From Streptomyces sp. TN58 (GTDB taxonomy: Bacteria; Actinomycetota; Actinomycetes; Streptomycetales; Streptomycetaceae), in the NCBI RefSeq assembly GCF_001941845.1, contig NZ_CP018870.1, forward strand, positions 1 to 64,000: a stretch of DNA of 64,000 nt. The letters run 5' to 3'. This document shows positions 25,927 to 35,321 of the stretch, piece after piece (position 1 is the first letter of the stretch; the number at the start of each line of letters is the position of its first letter). Position numbers and translations under genes: made by a program. The notes beneath the pieces were generated by a model that saw only the letters and a list, made by a program, of their open reading frames with translations, was not told the DNA's origin and searched no databases.

Positions 25927-26481
25927 TCAGAAGGAGACGTCGAAGTAGTCGATGTCGGTGAACTCGACTCGGAGTTCGTCTGCTCGGGTGCCGCCGTCCT
26001 TGAAGTAGATCTCCTGCAAGCCCTCGGCGACGATCCCGCGCAGATCACGGTCGTCGGCGCCTCGGGCGCGGGCGTCGAACAGGCGCTGGGCGTAGGCGGG
26101 CGGGAGGTGGACGGTGAGGCGGCGTACGCGGCCGTCGTCGGTGGTGCCGACGGGGGCGGTGTAGCCGAAGCGGGCGCGGGTCTCGACGGTGATGCCGGTG
26201 CTGGTGGCGGCTTCCTTGCGGCGGCGGCCGCGTACGACGGGCTGCCAGCGGGCGCGTACGGCCGCCTCGATGCGGGTGGCGACAGGCTGGGGCGGGGTCT
26301 TGCGGTCGCCCTTGCGGTAGCGCTCGACGGACCGCTGGCTGACGCCGAGTTCGGCTGCGACCGCGCGGGTGGTCTTAAGCTGCTTGAGCAGGAAGTTGAT
26401 CTGGCCCTTCAGGGTCTTGGGTGGGTCCTTGGTGAAAGCCTCCTGGTCGGCGCGGAGGATGGCGTCCTCGATCTCTCCCAC
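25927..26481 (-). CDS. tpg: Terminal protein Tpg of linear replicon
   Basis: A 184-aa protein matching Streptomyces terminal protein: start MGEIEDAILRADQEAFTKDP, helix-turn-helix AVAAELGVSQRSVERYRKGD (about residues 40-59), a basic stretch VRGRRRKEA, then GITVETRARFGYTAPVG, and the C-terminus RVEFTDIDYFDVSF. Tpg attaches covalently to the 5' telomere ends and primes end patching of linear Streptomyces chromosomes and plasmids. The gene is full length with no damage. In Streptomyces it normally follows tap in one operon, as here. Confidence 0.93.
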   Translation of the reverse strand: MGEIEDAILRADQEAFTKDPPKTLKGQINFLLKQLKTTRAVAAELGVSQRSVERYRKGDRKTPPQPVATRIEAAVRARWQPVVRGRRRKEAATSTGITVETRARFGYTAPVGTTDDGRVRRLTVHLPPAYAQRLFDARARGADDRDLRGIVAEGLQEIYFKDGGTRADELRVEFTDIDYFDVSF

Positions 26482-26572
26482 AGCGGTTCAGCGCTCCTGA
26501 CAGGTGTCCGAGTCGTACACGGTGAGCGGTCTGTCAGCCGTGGCCTCCGGTCGCGGAGGCCACGGCTCGATG

Positions 26573-28643
26573 CTATTCGCCGTCGTCGAGGACAGCGTCG
26601 CCGCCCTTGATGTGGCGGGCGGGGTTCAGACCCTTCTCCATCAGGTCCACCGCCCACGCCAACTGCTGCACGCCCTCCAGCTTGGCGAGGCCGGGGGTGG
26701 GGCCGAGGCGGAAGCCGCCCATCAGCGGCTTGCCCGACGCCGCGTACGGCAGGAAGTCCAGCGGCGAGGCGCCCGGGGACGGGTAGACGACGCAGTCGGA
26801 GAGCACGGCGAGGGGGTACAGGCCGGTCAGCTTCACCATGTTGGCGAGCTTGCGGTGCATGTTGACCCGCGCCTTCGAGATCACGGCCGCGCGGATGTCG
26901 GGGCGCCAGGTCGGGCGCTGCATGGCGGGCCAGGGGTCGCCGTCGCGGTAGGTGCGGCCCTGGGGCCGTTCGCGGAGCTTGCCGATACCGCCCTTGACCG
27001 TCGCCTTGATCGCCGCGAGGACGGCGGCCATCGCGGGGTCGGCCTGCTTGTGGTGCTCCATCGCCGCCAGGAACTCGGCCTCGGTGAGGTCCGGTGACGC
27101 CGAGGTCGGCCAGGGTGTCGACGTACGCGGTCTTGAGCCGGTCGTGCCACGGGTCGAGGTAGGCGCCGGTCTCCCGGCGCAGGTAGGCCTCGATCGGGTG
27201 GACCTCGTGCCCGAGTTCCTCGGCGTAGGCCAGGGTGTGGGTCTGGTACCAGGCCGGGCCCGTCGGCCGGGTGCCGTCCGGGGTGAACGGCGACGGCAGA
27301 CGCGGATCGAGATCGATGTGGGAGAGGTCGGCCAGTCAGGAGCCGGGGATCTTCTTGTTGAACACCGGCCGGTGGAAGTGGTCCGGCGCCGACAGGCCCA
27401 CCGTCAGTCGCGCCGCGGCCGCGAGGAACGCCGTGTTCAGGTCCAGGCCCACCGCGTACGGCAGCAGGCACTCCTCGTCCGAGAGGAGGCCGGGGTCGCG
27501 GACCCACTGGTACGCCTCCTCGTTCAGGAAGCCGCCCGTCCAGCCGGAGTTCACCACGACGGGGTGTTCGGCGATCGCCTCCGGCGGCGCCGGGTCCATC
27601 GGCTCCGATCCGAGGCTGCCCGGGTTGTGGCCCGACACCCAGGTGCCGTTCTCCTGCACGGCCCGGGTGGGCGGGCGCAGCGCGGTCATCAGCTCCAGCC
27701 CGGACACGGCGGTGGAGCCGCGGGGGGTGATGACCCGCTGCGCGTACGCGCCGAGGACGCGGGCAATGTCAGCCGGAGCCATGTCGGCGACACCCGGCCA
27801 GGAGCGGGTGTCGAGGGCATCCCAGGACAGGACCGCGAGCTGCACGCACTGCCGCGCGCTCCCCTGGGCCTTGCGGTAGATCCGCGGCCACGGGCCGAAA
27901 CCGCGCTGCGTGAGCTGCCACTTCGCCCTGGCGATCTGCTTCACCACCGGGTGGTCCTCCGCCAAGCGCAGCGAGCGCCGCTCCTCCCGCCCCTCCAGCC
28001 GCTCGGGAAGGCCTAGCTTCACGGCAGCGGAGGCGGTGAGCACGATCAGGGGGTCGGAGTCCTTGCCGCTGCGGTTCAGCCGCGCGGCGCCCAGACCGGA
28101 CTCCTTCAGCGTCCACTCCACCAGCTCGACCACCGTGGTGGCCGGGCAGTCCACCACGATGCCGTTCACGGCGTACGCGTTGCCGTCGCCGTCGAGGACG
28201 GCGAGCGGACCGTGGGCAAAGCGGGGATCGGCCGGGTTGGTGGCGGGCTTGGCAGCCTCCTTCGCGGCCGGGCGCCGTGACGAAGCCGCCGGACGGATCG
28301 GGACCTCGGCAACGGCCGGGCTGACGGGCTCCGCTGACGGAGCGGCCGGAGCGGGCGTGCCGGAGAGCGCGGCGGGCACGGGCGTGTTCGGGCGGGTGGG
28401 CTGCTGGGCGGCCCAGCCATCCAGCAGCCGCTGATACGCCTGACGGCGCGGCGGGCGCGGCTCGGAACGGCCCGCTTCCCAGTTCTTCACCGACTGTGTC
28501 GTGGTCTGCAGGACCTGGGCGAGACGCGCCTGGGTGACACCGGCCGCCTCGCGCAGCCGGGCCCGCTCGGCCGGCTGCGGCATCTCGGGCTCACCGGTCA
28601 GCAGGGCATCCACGGCCGCGAACAGCTCATCCTCGGTTGGCAT
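26573..28643 (-). pseudogene. tap: Telomere-associated protein gene tap, broken by stop and frameshift
   Basis: The N-terminal 435 residues are open (MPTEDELFAAVDALLTGEPE, an HTH AGVTQARLAQVLQTTTQSV, then a C-terminal NTAFLAAAARLTVGLSAPDH) and end KKIPGS at a TGA near 27336. The same frame then continues with LADLSHIDLDPRLPSPF, so TGA seems to replace a Trp codon. Near 27090 the frame shifts between DLGVT and LTEAEFLAAMEHHKQADPAM, and the last 150 residues end GGDAVLDDGE at 26573. Tap recruits Tpg to telomere DNA. The reconstructed protein is about 690 aa, the usual size. Two separate lesions make a sequencing error unlikely, so a second tap elsewhere or loss of linear-end function is implied. 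Confidence 0.87.
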
Positions 28644-28662
28644 AGGCCAACCCTAGCGTGTC

Positions 28663-28704
28663 TTAACCTCAGATTCCGGCACTTCTTAACCTTGGATTTA
28701 ACCT
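28663..28704. promoter_or_regulatory. Three TTAACCT repeats upstream of tap
   Basis: TTAACCT occurs at 28663, 28686 and 28698, within 20-61 bases upstream of the tap start codon (AGGTTAA in the tap reading direction). The clustering in otherwise GC-rich DNA suggests an operator or the promoter region for tap-tpg. Confidence 0.45.
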
Positions 28705-28817
28705 CGCGGGACTTCGGGACGCGAGAGCGGGTGCGGTGATGCGTGTCAGCCAGGCTGTCGTGTGCCACCGATCCTTGACCGATTGCCACTGAAGTTGGAC
28801 CACTGCACCGTTCGTGC

Positions 28818-29307
28818 CATCGAACCTTGACCGCCCAGGTCCGAGCCTCACGAGGCGGTGTCAGTCCCCTGTTGGATGATCCGGCCATGCTGATAGCGAC
28901 CAACGAACTCGGCCACGTGGTGAAGCGCGCCACCAAGCCCGCCATCGGAGCGATGCTGGCCAACCTGCGGCGGGGCAACGCCCACCTGATCGTGGAGCGG
29001 GTGGACGAGGAACTGCCCGGCAGCTGGTACATCCAGGTCCTGCTGCGTGAGAACAACGCCTACCAGCTCGAATACCGGGACGGCGGGGCCGAGCAGCACT
29101 TCCAGACCATGACCGTTTCCCAGGAGAAGGTCCTCGTGGCAGTGTTCGGCTGTGCAGCCGCGAAGCCGAACTGGCAGGACGGCTTCATGTGGAACAACAT
29201 CGGCGAGCAGTTCAGCTCCAGCCCCCGGGCGGCACCCGAGCCTGCTGACGGTGCGAAGCAGTCGGCGGCCCCGGGAACAGTCTGACCAGGGCGGTCAAGG
29301 TTCGATG
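28818..29307. repeat. 19-bp perfect inverted repeats bracketing a small gene
   Basis: CATCGAACCTTGACCGCCC at 28818-28836 is exactly complementary to 29289-29307. The 490-bp interval between contains only the 132-aa gene. A related CCTTGACCG occurs at about 28772. No flanking duplication is evident. This looks like a mobilisable cassette or a pair of regulatory sites. Confidence 0.7.
28887..29285 (+). CDS. Hypothetical protein, 132 aa, in inverted-repeat cassette
   Basis: Starts MLIATNELGHVVKRATKPA and continues with LRRGNAHLIVERVDEELPGS, WYIQVLLRENNAYQLEYRDG and a Trp-rich WQDGFMWNNIG, ending in a disordered Pro/Ala tail. The repeated beta-strand pattern is typical of small Streptomyces immunity-like or uncharacterised proteins, but no family is recognised. 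ATG 28887 is chosen over a TTG at 28827, because that TTG lies inside the left inverted repeat. Confidence 0.68.
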   Translation: MLIATNELGHVVKRATKPAIGAMLANLRRGNAHLIVERVDEELPGSWYIQVLLRENNAYQLEYRDGGAEQHFQTMTVSQEKVLVAVFGCAAAKPNWQDGFMWNNIGEQFSSSPRAAPEPADGAKQSAAPGTV

Positions 29308-29737
29308 ATCGCGCCGTCGCGGACAGACTGCGGCCACGTCCCACGCGGCAGTATCACCGTCCAGGCGACGGTGTCCGGGCAATGGGTCGGTCGGCCTGAC
29401 CCAGTTGCGGGCGGGCGACGACCGCGTGTCGGGCACCGTGCTGCCCCGTGACTCCTCACCGACCGCGTACGCGTCCGGCACCGGGGCGTCGTCCTGGATC
29501 TGGATGGCGGCAGCGAACCGTGGCGGGCAGCCGTCCCTTCGTGAGGGATGGCGAGTCGTCGGACACCGCTCATCGCCGGACATCACATGGGTGGCTGTCT
29601 TCGACAGCTGGCGGCGCGTGGGCCACCACCGGGTGGCGGCGGCCCACGCCGACATGCATTCTGTCCGCGCTCCCGGCCGGAAGCGTGGGTGGCTCTCCTG
29701 GCCGCCTGGGAACGTCGTGCAGCCGCGAGGGGCCGGG
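29308..29737. other. No recognisable gene
   Basis: 430 bases without a frame that has convincing coding character or a start site. Possibly eroded coding DNA. Confidence 0.4.
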
Positions 29738-31861
29738 TCAGCTGATGGACTTGATGGCGCCCCAGCCGCCGCTGCCGACCTGGATGCTCGGGCCGTCGAC
29801 CGGGCCGTGGATGGAGGTGTCGCCCTTGTAGAACTTCAGGGTGCCGTCGGCGGCGGTGGCCCACATGTCGGCGATGCCGTCTCGATTGGCGTCGGCGGCG
29901 CCGGCGATCAGCGGCCGGAAAGCGTTGGTGTACCCGCGGCCGTACTCCGTGCGGTCGCTGAATGTCTTTCCGTCGGGCTGGCCGAGGTAGTGGTAGAGGA
30001 TGCCGTCCCGGGTGTCGCGGGCGAGCAGGTCGACGCGGCCGTCGTGGTCGGCGTCACCAGGGGCGGTGAGGTCCATGACGTCCCACCCGGACGTGCCGAT
30101 GATGACGGGGGCGGCGACGGACGGCGCGGGCCCCGCAGCACCTGCGTAGAGGTACAGCTTGTTGGAGTGCTGAACGAGGAGGTCGGGGTGGCCGTCCTTC
30201 GTGACATCGCCGGCGCCGACGACCTGGGCGGTGGTGGGAAGCCCGCTACCGATCTTGATATGCGCGCCGAGCGTACCGTCGCCCCGGTTGGGGTAGACCC
30301 GCAGTTCCCCGCCGACGCGGGCGACGATGTCCTCCTTGGCGTCGCCGGTCCAGTCGCCACGGTGCGTCACGGAAGATCCCGACCAGCCGCCGGTGCCAAT
30401 AATGCTGTGCGCACCGAGGGCGCCGGTACCCGTGCCGGGGTAGAGGCGCAGCTTGCCGGTGTCGTCGATCGCGACGAGGTCGGGCTTCTTGTCGCCGGTC
30501 ATGTCGCCGGGAGCGGCGGGCGTCACGCTCTGGCCGAGCTGGATTCGCGGAGTGGTGGCGCCTTCGTAGGCGATGGCCTTGCCGTCGTTCTTGAGGATCG
30601 TTTCGAGTTGGTCGATGCTCTTCGCGGGGTAGGTCTGCTTCAGCACTGCGAGGGCCCCGGCGACGTGGGGGGCGGCCATGGAGGTGCCGTTTCTCGAACC
30701 GTAGCCGCCGCCGGGAAGCGAGGAGATGATGCTCGTGCCGGGGGCGAGGAGGTCCAGCAGCGGTCCGCGGTTGGAGAAAGCGGAGAGTTGATCGTCGTCG
30801 GTGGTCGAGCCGACCGTGATCGCGGAGGGAACGCAGCCGGGAGCGTTGACGGCAGCGGTGTGACCGCTGTTGCCGGCGGCCACGACCGTGGCAACGCCAG
30901 CGGCACGCAGGGTGTCCACGACGACCGTACGCAAGTCCTGGCCGCAGGGGGTTGTGTAGTGCCCGCCGCCCAGGCTCAGGTTGGCCGCGACGACGTTGGT
31001 CCCTGCCTTCTTCAGCGCGAGGACCTTCTCCAGACCTTTGATCTGGGAGCTGGTGTAGCTGAGCACGCAGGGGCTCATCCCCGCTCCGCAGAAGTCGTCG
31101 GAGTCGAACTTGGAGAACACCTGGACGGCGATGATGTCCGCACCGGGCGCGACACCGTGCCGCGGTGCCCCGCCAATGCCGGCTCCGTTGCCGGCGGCGA
31201 TCCCGGCGACGTGGGTTCCGTGAGAGCAGTCGATGCCCGTGGTGACGCACGGGCCGCTGTCGGCGTCGGCGCTGCCGGCGCCGTCCTGCTGGTCGGAACC
31301 GTTGGGGCACAGACTCGAGACGCCCGACTCCGCGTCATTGACGGAGAAGCACGCTTCGGTCCTCACGCGGCCCGAGAGGAACGGGTGGTTGACGGCCACG
31401 CCGGTGTCGAGGATCGCGACGGCGGTGCCGGCGCCAGTCTTGCCTGCGGCGACGGCCTGGTCGGCGCCGATCTTGAGGGTGGATTCGTTCAGTGTGGGCG
31501 GGACCGGGACGTCCTCGGTGACGCTGATGACGCCCGGCCTGGTGTTCAGCTCCTGGAGGCCCGCCCTGTCCACGCGGAGGGTGACCATCGGCAGGGTGTC
31601 GTACGAGACGAGGGTCTCGCCCGCACCGGCAGCGGAAGCCAGGTCGGCCCGCTGGCCGGTGACGACGTTGACCCGGACGGTCCCGCCGTCCTGGGTGTCG
31701 TCGAACAGCGGAGGGTCGACCGGTCCGCCGCCCTCGGCGGAGGCGGTGGCGGTTCCGGACAGGGGGTTGATGCCCACCGGTATCGCGGTGATCACCATGG
31801 CCGCTGCTGCGGCGGCGACCAATCCGCCCATGCGAATTTTCACTTGCTGCTCCATGAACAT
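29738..31861 (-). CDS. Secreted subtilisin-like (S8) protease with FG-GAP repeats
   Basis: A 707-aa preproprotein. A signal peptide (VKIRMGGLVAAAAAAMVITA and Ala-rich cleavage region) is followed by a pro-region and a catalytic domain with Asp in AVAILDTGVAVNHPFL, His in DCSHGTHVAGIAAGN and Ser in RNGTSMAAPHVAGA. Several Cys suggest disulfides. From about residue 455 five FG-GAP/VCBS-like repeats (GDMTGDKKPDLVAID, GDVTKDGHPDLLVQH, GDADHDGRVDLLARD) probably form a beta-propeller. Start is ATG 31861 or 31855; neither has a strong ribosome binding site. A degraded copy of part of the propeller lies at 36.8-37.2 kb. Acts outside the cell, substrate unknown. Confidence 0.9.
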   Translation of the reverse strand: MFMEQQVKIRMGGLVAAAAAAMVITAIPVGINPLSGTATASAEGGGPVDPPLFDDTQDGGTVRVNVVTGQRADLASAAGAGETLVSYDTLPMVTLRVDRAGLQELNTRPGVISVTEDVPVPPTLNESTLKIGADQAVAAGKTGAGTAVAILDTGVAVNHPFLSGRVRTEACFSVNDAESGVSSLCPNGSDQQDGAGSADADSGPCVTTGIDCSHGTHVAGIAAGNGAGIGGAPRHGVAPGADIIAVQVFSKFDSDDFCGAGMSPCVLSYTSSQIKGLEKVLALKKAGTNVVAANLSLGGGHYTTPCGQDLRTVVVDTLRAAGVATVVAAGNSGHTAAVNAPGCVPSAITVGSTTDDDQLSAFSNRGPLLDLLAPGTSIISSLPGGGYGSRNGTSMAAPHVAGALAVLKQTYPAKSIDQLETILKNDGKAIAYEGATTPRIQLGQSVTPAAPGDMTGDKKPDLVAIDDTGKLRLYPGTGTGALGAHSIIGTGGWSGSSVTHRGDWTGDAKEDIVARVGGELRVYPNRGDGTLGAHIKIGSGLPTTAQVVGAGDVTKDGHPDLLVQHSNKLYLYAGAAGPAPSVAAPVIIGTSGWDVMDLTAPGDADHDGRVDLLARDTRDGILYHYLGQPDGKTFSDRTEYGRGYTNAFRPLIAGAADANRDGIADMWATAADGTLKFYKGDTSIHGPVDGPSIQVGSGGWGAIKSIS

Positions 31862-32165
31862 AGGGCGGGTGCGAGCTCGCACCAGGAAGGAAGAATGTGG
31901 CCGGCGGCATCGGGTCATGGCCGCCGAGGGTGGCTCCGCAGCTGCCGCGGGAGTGAGCGGCGCGGCTGCACGGACCGATCCGAAGCGCCGAGGGACCTCG
32001 TCGTCATCACGGCTGTGCCAGTTCAGTCGGCCGTCGTTTGCAAGGGAAATGCCGCGGCGGCCGGGGCGCGTCCTGACTCGTCTCGTGGGACCCGACTCGG
32101 ATCGCAGCGATGCCGAGGTGGCGAAGCGAGGCAGCCGAGATGGTGCACGGGCTGGTCGGAGGGGT

Positions 32166-32198
32166 GGGGCCGGGGCGGAGAGGTTCCGCCCCGGCCCC
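32166..32198 (-). terminator. Strong hairpin after the PLA2 gene
   Basis: A perfect 14-bp stem (GGGGCCGGGGCGGA with complement) around a 5-base loop, about 65 bases after the stop of the YD-repeat/phospholipase gene and before the protease gene on the same strand. Confidence 0.78.
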
Positions 32199-32261
32199 GT
32201 CATGCCCGGCCGCACCCGGTCCGGCTGATGTATGGCACGTTGTGGGAAAGAGTCGGCGCCC

Positions 32262-33932
32262 TTACGTGGCGTCAGCGCCGTTCTTCGGGTTGCCGCCCCA
32301 CCTCTGGTTGCTCACGGCCTTGTAGTAGGCATACGCCCAGTTGTTGCAGCCCGGCCGCCTCAGGATGAAGTACGCCTTGCAGCTGTAGGTCTTCATCGTG
32401 GTGTGGAAAGCGTTCTCGACGTTCGACTTCTTGCTCCGGTCGAGGTAGTACGAGTAGCCCTTGTACGTGTTGCCGATGAGCCCGTAGCCGTAGTCGTGCA
32501 TGTCGCACGCGGTGCGGAAGTTGAAGCCGCCCGGCCTGCTGACGTTGGGGCCGGGGGTGCTGCAACCGTCGTAGTTGATGCCCACGACCCGGTGGTTGGT
32601 CGGCGTGGTTTTGAACGTCGGCTTGTGCCAGCCGTAGTGCGCAGCCCACGCTGCACAGTTCCTCTTGAGGTACCACAGCCAGTCCGTCGCGGCTGAGCAG
32701 TGGCGCGGGTAGGCCTGCGGGTCGGTGATCTCTCCGTTGATGAAGTCCGTCGGCAGCGGGCCGGCGGCGGGGTCGGTGATCCCACCCGCTCCTTCGAGCG
32801 GTGCGTCCGCAGCCGGTCGCGCGGGACCGACGGGCTCGACGTTCGGCGAGGCCGAGCCGGCCGGGAACGTCAGCTCCCAGTTGCCGTTGGCCGGCGAAGC
32901 CACGGCGGAGACCCGCCCGGTGGTGTCATAGGAATACGAGGAAGCCGCGTCGATTCCCTCGGCCGGGTTGGCCACCGAACGGAGTCGACCGGTGGCGTCG
33001 TAGGAGTACCGAGCGAGGGTCTGCACCGTGGCGCCGTCGGTGAGGGTGATCTCCCTGGCTCGGCCCGTGAACTCCCCGGGGGTCGTGCCGGTGGCCGTGG
33101 TGGCGGTCGAGTACTTGACCGTCAGGAGCCGGGAGGTGGTTTCCCCGATCTCGGCGTCCTTGACGGTGGCGACCCGACCCGCGGTGTCGTACGTGACCGT
33201 GGACAGGGCGCTGTTGGCGGCAGTACCAACCCCGGTGACGCGCCAGCTGTTGGCTCCAGTCCCCACCTGCTTCCAGGTGTAGGTCGGTGCCAGCTGAGCG
33301 AAATTGCTGGGCGCGGTCGCATCGGCGTCAGCGGACAGGTCCTCGTCCGGTAGCGAGGTGGCCGCGTTGGCGCTCTCGACGGCGGTGGACACCATCGTGC
33401 CCGTCGCCTCGTTGAACCGGGTGGTCTCGGTGAGGGTGTCCCCCTCGGGGGTCGCGTACTTCCTGACGCCGCCCCCATCCGGGAAGTCGAGGCTGCTCTT
33501 CAGAGCGTAGGTGGCCGCGGCGTTCATGGTGAGGTCGGTGACGACGGCCGTATTGCCGCTCTGCTCCAGCTTGCGGTTGAGCTGGCCACCCACGAACTCA
33601 GCTTCCCAGCCCGGGCCGAAGATCCCCATGTCCGCACGGGCCACCGGTGCGGACTCTGGCCTGGACACGCCGTCCGGCTGAACGGTGACGGTGTGACTGC
33701 GGCTCATCAGGCCCACTGCCACATCGGTTTCGTAGATCTCGAACGACTTGTCCGCCGTCGAGTACACACCGGGACCGACCTGCTGGACTTGGCCGTCGGC
33801 CAGCGGTGGATCGACGACTGCGGACCCCGCCGCGGGTGATGCTGCCGCAGGTGTCGCCCCGGCCATCTGCTGCGGGAGCAGCAGAGACAAAGACACCATG
33901 GCAAACACTGGAAGCGCACTTCTTCTGCGCAC
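32262..33932 (-). CDS. Secreted YD-repeat protein with C-terminal phospholipase A2 domain
   Basis: A 556-aa protein. GTG 33932 is preceded by GAGGGGGGA and gives a good signal peptide (VRRRSALPVFAMVSLSLLLP). The N-terminal half is beta-rich with a few YD-type repeats (TVTYDTAGRVATV, RYSYDATGRLRSV, SYSYDTTGRVSAV). After a Pro/Gly linker the C-terminal 150 residues match bacterial phospholipase A2: NYDGCS, then ACDMHDYGYGL with the His-Asp catalytic pair, paired Cys, and a C-terminal CNNWAYAYYKAV. It is therefore a likely secreted lipase or contact toxin, a short relative of RHS effectors. No immunity gene is recognisable beside it, although a lipase acting on phospholipids outside the cell may not need one. 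Confidence 0.85.
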   Translation of the reverse strand: MRRRSALPVFAMVSLSLLLPQQMAGATPAAASPAAGSAVVDPPLADGQVQQVGPGVYSTADKSFEIYETDVAVGLMSRSHTVTVQPDGVSRPESAPVARADMGIFGPGWEAEFVGGQLNRKLEQSGNTAVVTDLTMNAAATYALKSSLDFPDGGGVRKYATPEGDTLTETTRFNEATGTMVSTAVESANAATSLPDEDLSADADATAPSNFAQLAPTYTWKQVGTGANSWRVTGVGTAANSALSTVTYDTAGRVATVKDAEIGETTSRLLTVKYSTATTATGTTPGEFTGRAREITLTDGATVQTLARYSYDATGRLRSVANPAEGIDAASSYSYDTTGRVSAVASPANGNWELTFPAGSASPNVEPVGPARPAADAPLEGAGGITDPAAGPLPTDFINGEITDPQAYPRHCSAATDWLWYLKRNCAAWAAHYGWHKPTFKTTPTNHRVVGINYDGCSTPGPNVSRPGGFNFRTACDMHDYGYGLIGNTYKGYSYYLDRSKKSNVENAFHTTMKTYSCKAYFILRRPGCNNWAYAYYKAVSNQRWGGNPKNGADAT

Positions 33933-34624
33933 GAGTCCCCCCTCGTGAGAAAAGTGTGAATGATCCGAACGGATCGGTGCGGACAGAACTGCGAATGGAC
34001 TGTCCATCTAACGGGCCGGCCGACGGCCCGAATTGCCCCTCCTGCGGAGGGGACGCCTGGAATCTATCCGCGGGCAGCAGCGGGAGGTAGCGCCGTCGTG
34101 CACAGCGTGGGGCGGCCTGAGGTTTCACACGGCACAGTGATCGTCTCGGTGCATCGCCGCGTCTTGCCGGGCCTGGCTGTCGGCCGGGGGGTGCAGGCAC
34201 CGCACCTATCGCTGTCTTCCCGCCTGGGAAGAAGGCGTTCCGCTATGCACGAGATCTTTCCTGATCAGCAGCTCCGCCGAGGCGGGCTGGTGGTTTGCCT
34301 GACCACCCGCCGCCGCCATGCGCGGCCGCGCCCCGGCCCCAGGTCAAGTCCCGACGAGGGGCCGCTGCACGTGCAGGTGGTCAGGATGCGCACCCGCCCT
34401 GGTGAGACCCGTGGGGGAACGGATGGATTCCCAGGGGCGGTGTGCGTCCCACCCTCACAACGACTGCGCATCTCGCCGGTTGCGCCGATTCGGACCGAGG
34501 CGAAACTCGTGTTTCTCTTCCCCGAAGGAGTGACTGCGCAGGGGTTGGAAAGGGATCGCGGCCAGCTTGCGACGCAGGCGGGGTATGCGGGGATCCATCG
34601 TGCTCTTCTCTCGTCCCTGTCACC
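33933..34624. other. Long intergenic region
   Basis: About 690 bases with no gene I can support. The 5' part contains the promoter of the PLA2 gene, presumably. Confidence 0.35.
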
Positions 34625-34843
34625 CTACGGGACCACGAAACCCGCGCCGGCCAGCGCCTCCTCATCCCCCATGACCGCGGCGACCTTGACCTCGCCCGTG
34701 ACGTAGCCGGACTGGTCGACACGGACAACCGCCTCTTTCGCCTTCGACCGGCCAAGGAGAGCAGCCGGATCCCAGCCAGCAACAGCGGCCATGGCGACGA
34801 CGGCGGCCGAGACGGCCACCACACGAACACGACGAATAGGCAC
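34625..34843 (-). CDS. Small secreted or membrane-anchored protein
   Basis: A 72-aa protein with N-terminal basic residues and one hydrophobic stretch (VPIRRVRVVAVSAAVVAMAA), then a short polar domain (KEAVVRVDQSGYVTGEVKVA). GTG 34843 is preceded by GGTGGGGGG. Resembles a signal-peptide precursor of a small exported protein; family unknown. Confidence 0.5.
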   Translation of the reverse strand: MPIRRVRVVAVSAAVVAMAAVAGWDPAALLGRSKAKEAVVRVDQSGYVTGEVKVAAVMGDEEALAGAGFVVP

Positions 34844-35013
34844 GCCCCCCACCTTGGCAGCCGCCACCCGAAGGGCCGCTCAACGCCGCCCGGCCCGGCA
34901 CAGAGGTTGACAACCACGGGGGGTGTGCCGCGCGAACGGGCCGGCCACCTTGAGAAGTGCACGACGAGCGGCTAGGGGGTGTCCGGCGGATCATAAGGCC
35001 GTAGGGTCTGACC

Positions 35014-35307
35014 GTGATTAACCTCCATGTCCGAGGCGAGAGCGGCACGATCGAGGCCCGCGCGAAGCACGGTGTGCTCTGGGGTCCTGAGCTGGCTGGT
35101 CTTGATCAGGCCGTGTTCCCGATGCTGGGACACCTGCTGCCGTATGGGGACACCGTTTTCAACCACCGGCAGGTGTCGACCCTGTTGGAGGAGGTACCGC
35201 GGCTGCCTGCAGGCGTGCTGACTGATGAGTTCGCGCGCGAGCTGATCGAGCTGGGTCAGGTGGTTCTCGCCGGACAGGGCCTGTACCTGTGGTTCCTCGG
35301 GGACTGA
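35014..35307 (+). CDS. Small hypothetical protein, immunity-like
   Basis: A 97-aa protein starting at GTG with AGGG upstream. It contains MINLHVRGESGTIEARAKHG, LPYGDTVFNHRQVSTLLEEV and LIELGQVVLAGQGLYLWFLG. Compact alpha/beta composition, no membrane segment. The type is common among Streptomyces orphan immunity-like proteins, but no family name can be given. Confidence 0.65.
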   Translation: MINLHVRGESGTIEARAKHGVLWGPELAGLDQAVFPMLGHLLPYGDTVFNHRQVSTLLEEVPRLPAGVLTDEFARELIELGQVVLAGQGLYLWFLGD

Positions 35308-35321
35308 GGCTGCAGGCCGGC

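Noticed and set aside
29405-32368. 987-residue + strand frame across the protease gene
   Set aside because: Opposite strand of a subtilase with an intact catalytic triad and signal peptide; the + frame has no recognisable domain.
33933-34624. Several 60-70 residue frames in the interval upstream of the PLA2 gene
   Set aside because: They show no ribosome binding site, no coherent composition and conflicting overlaps. No gene is supported.
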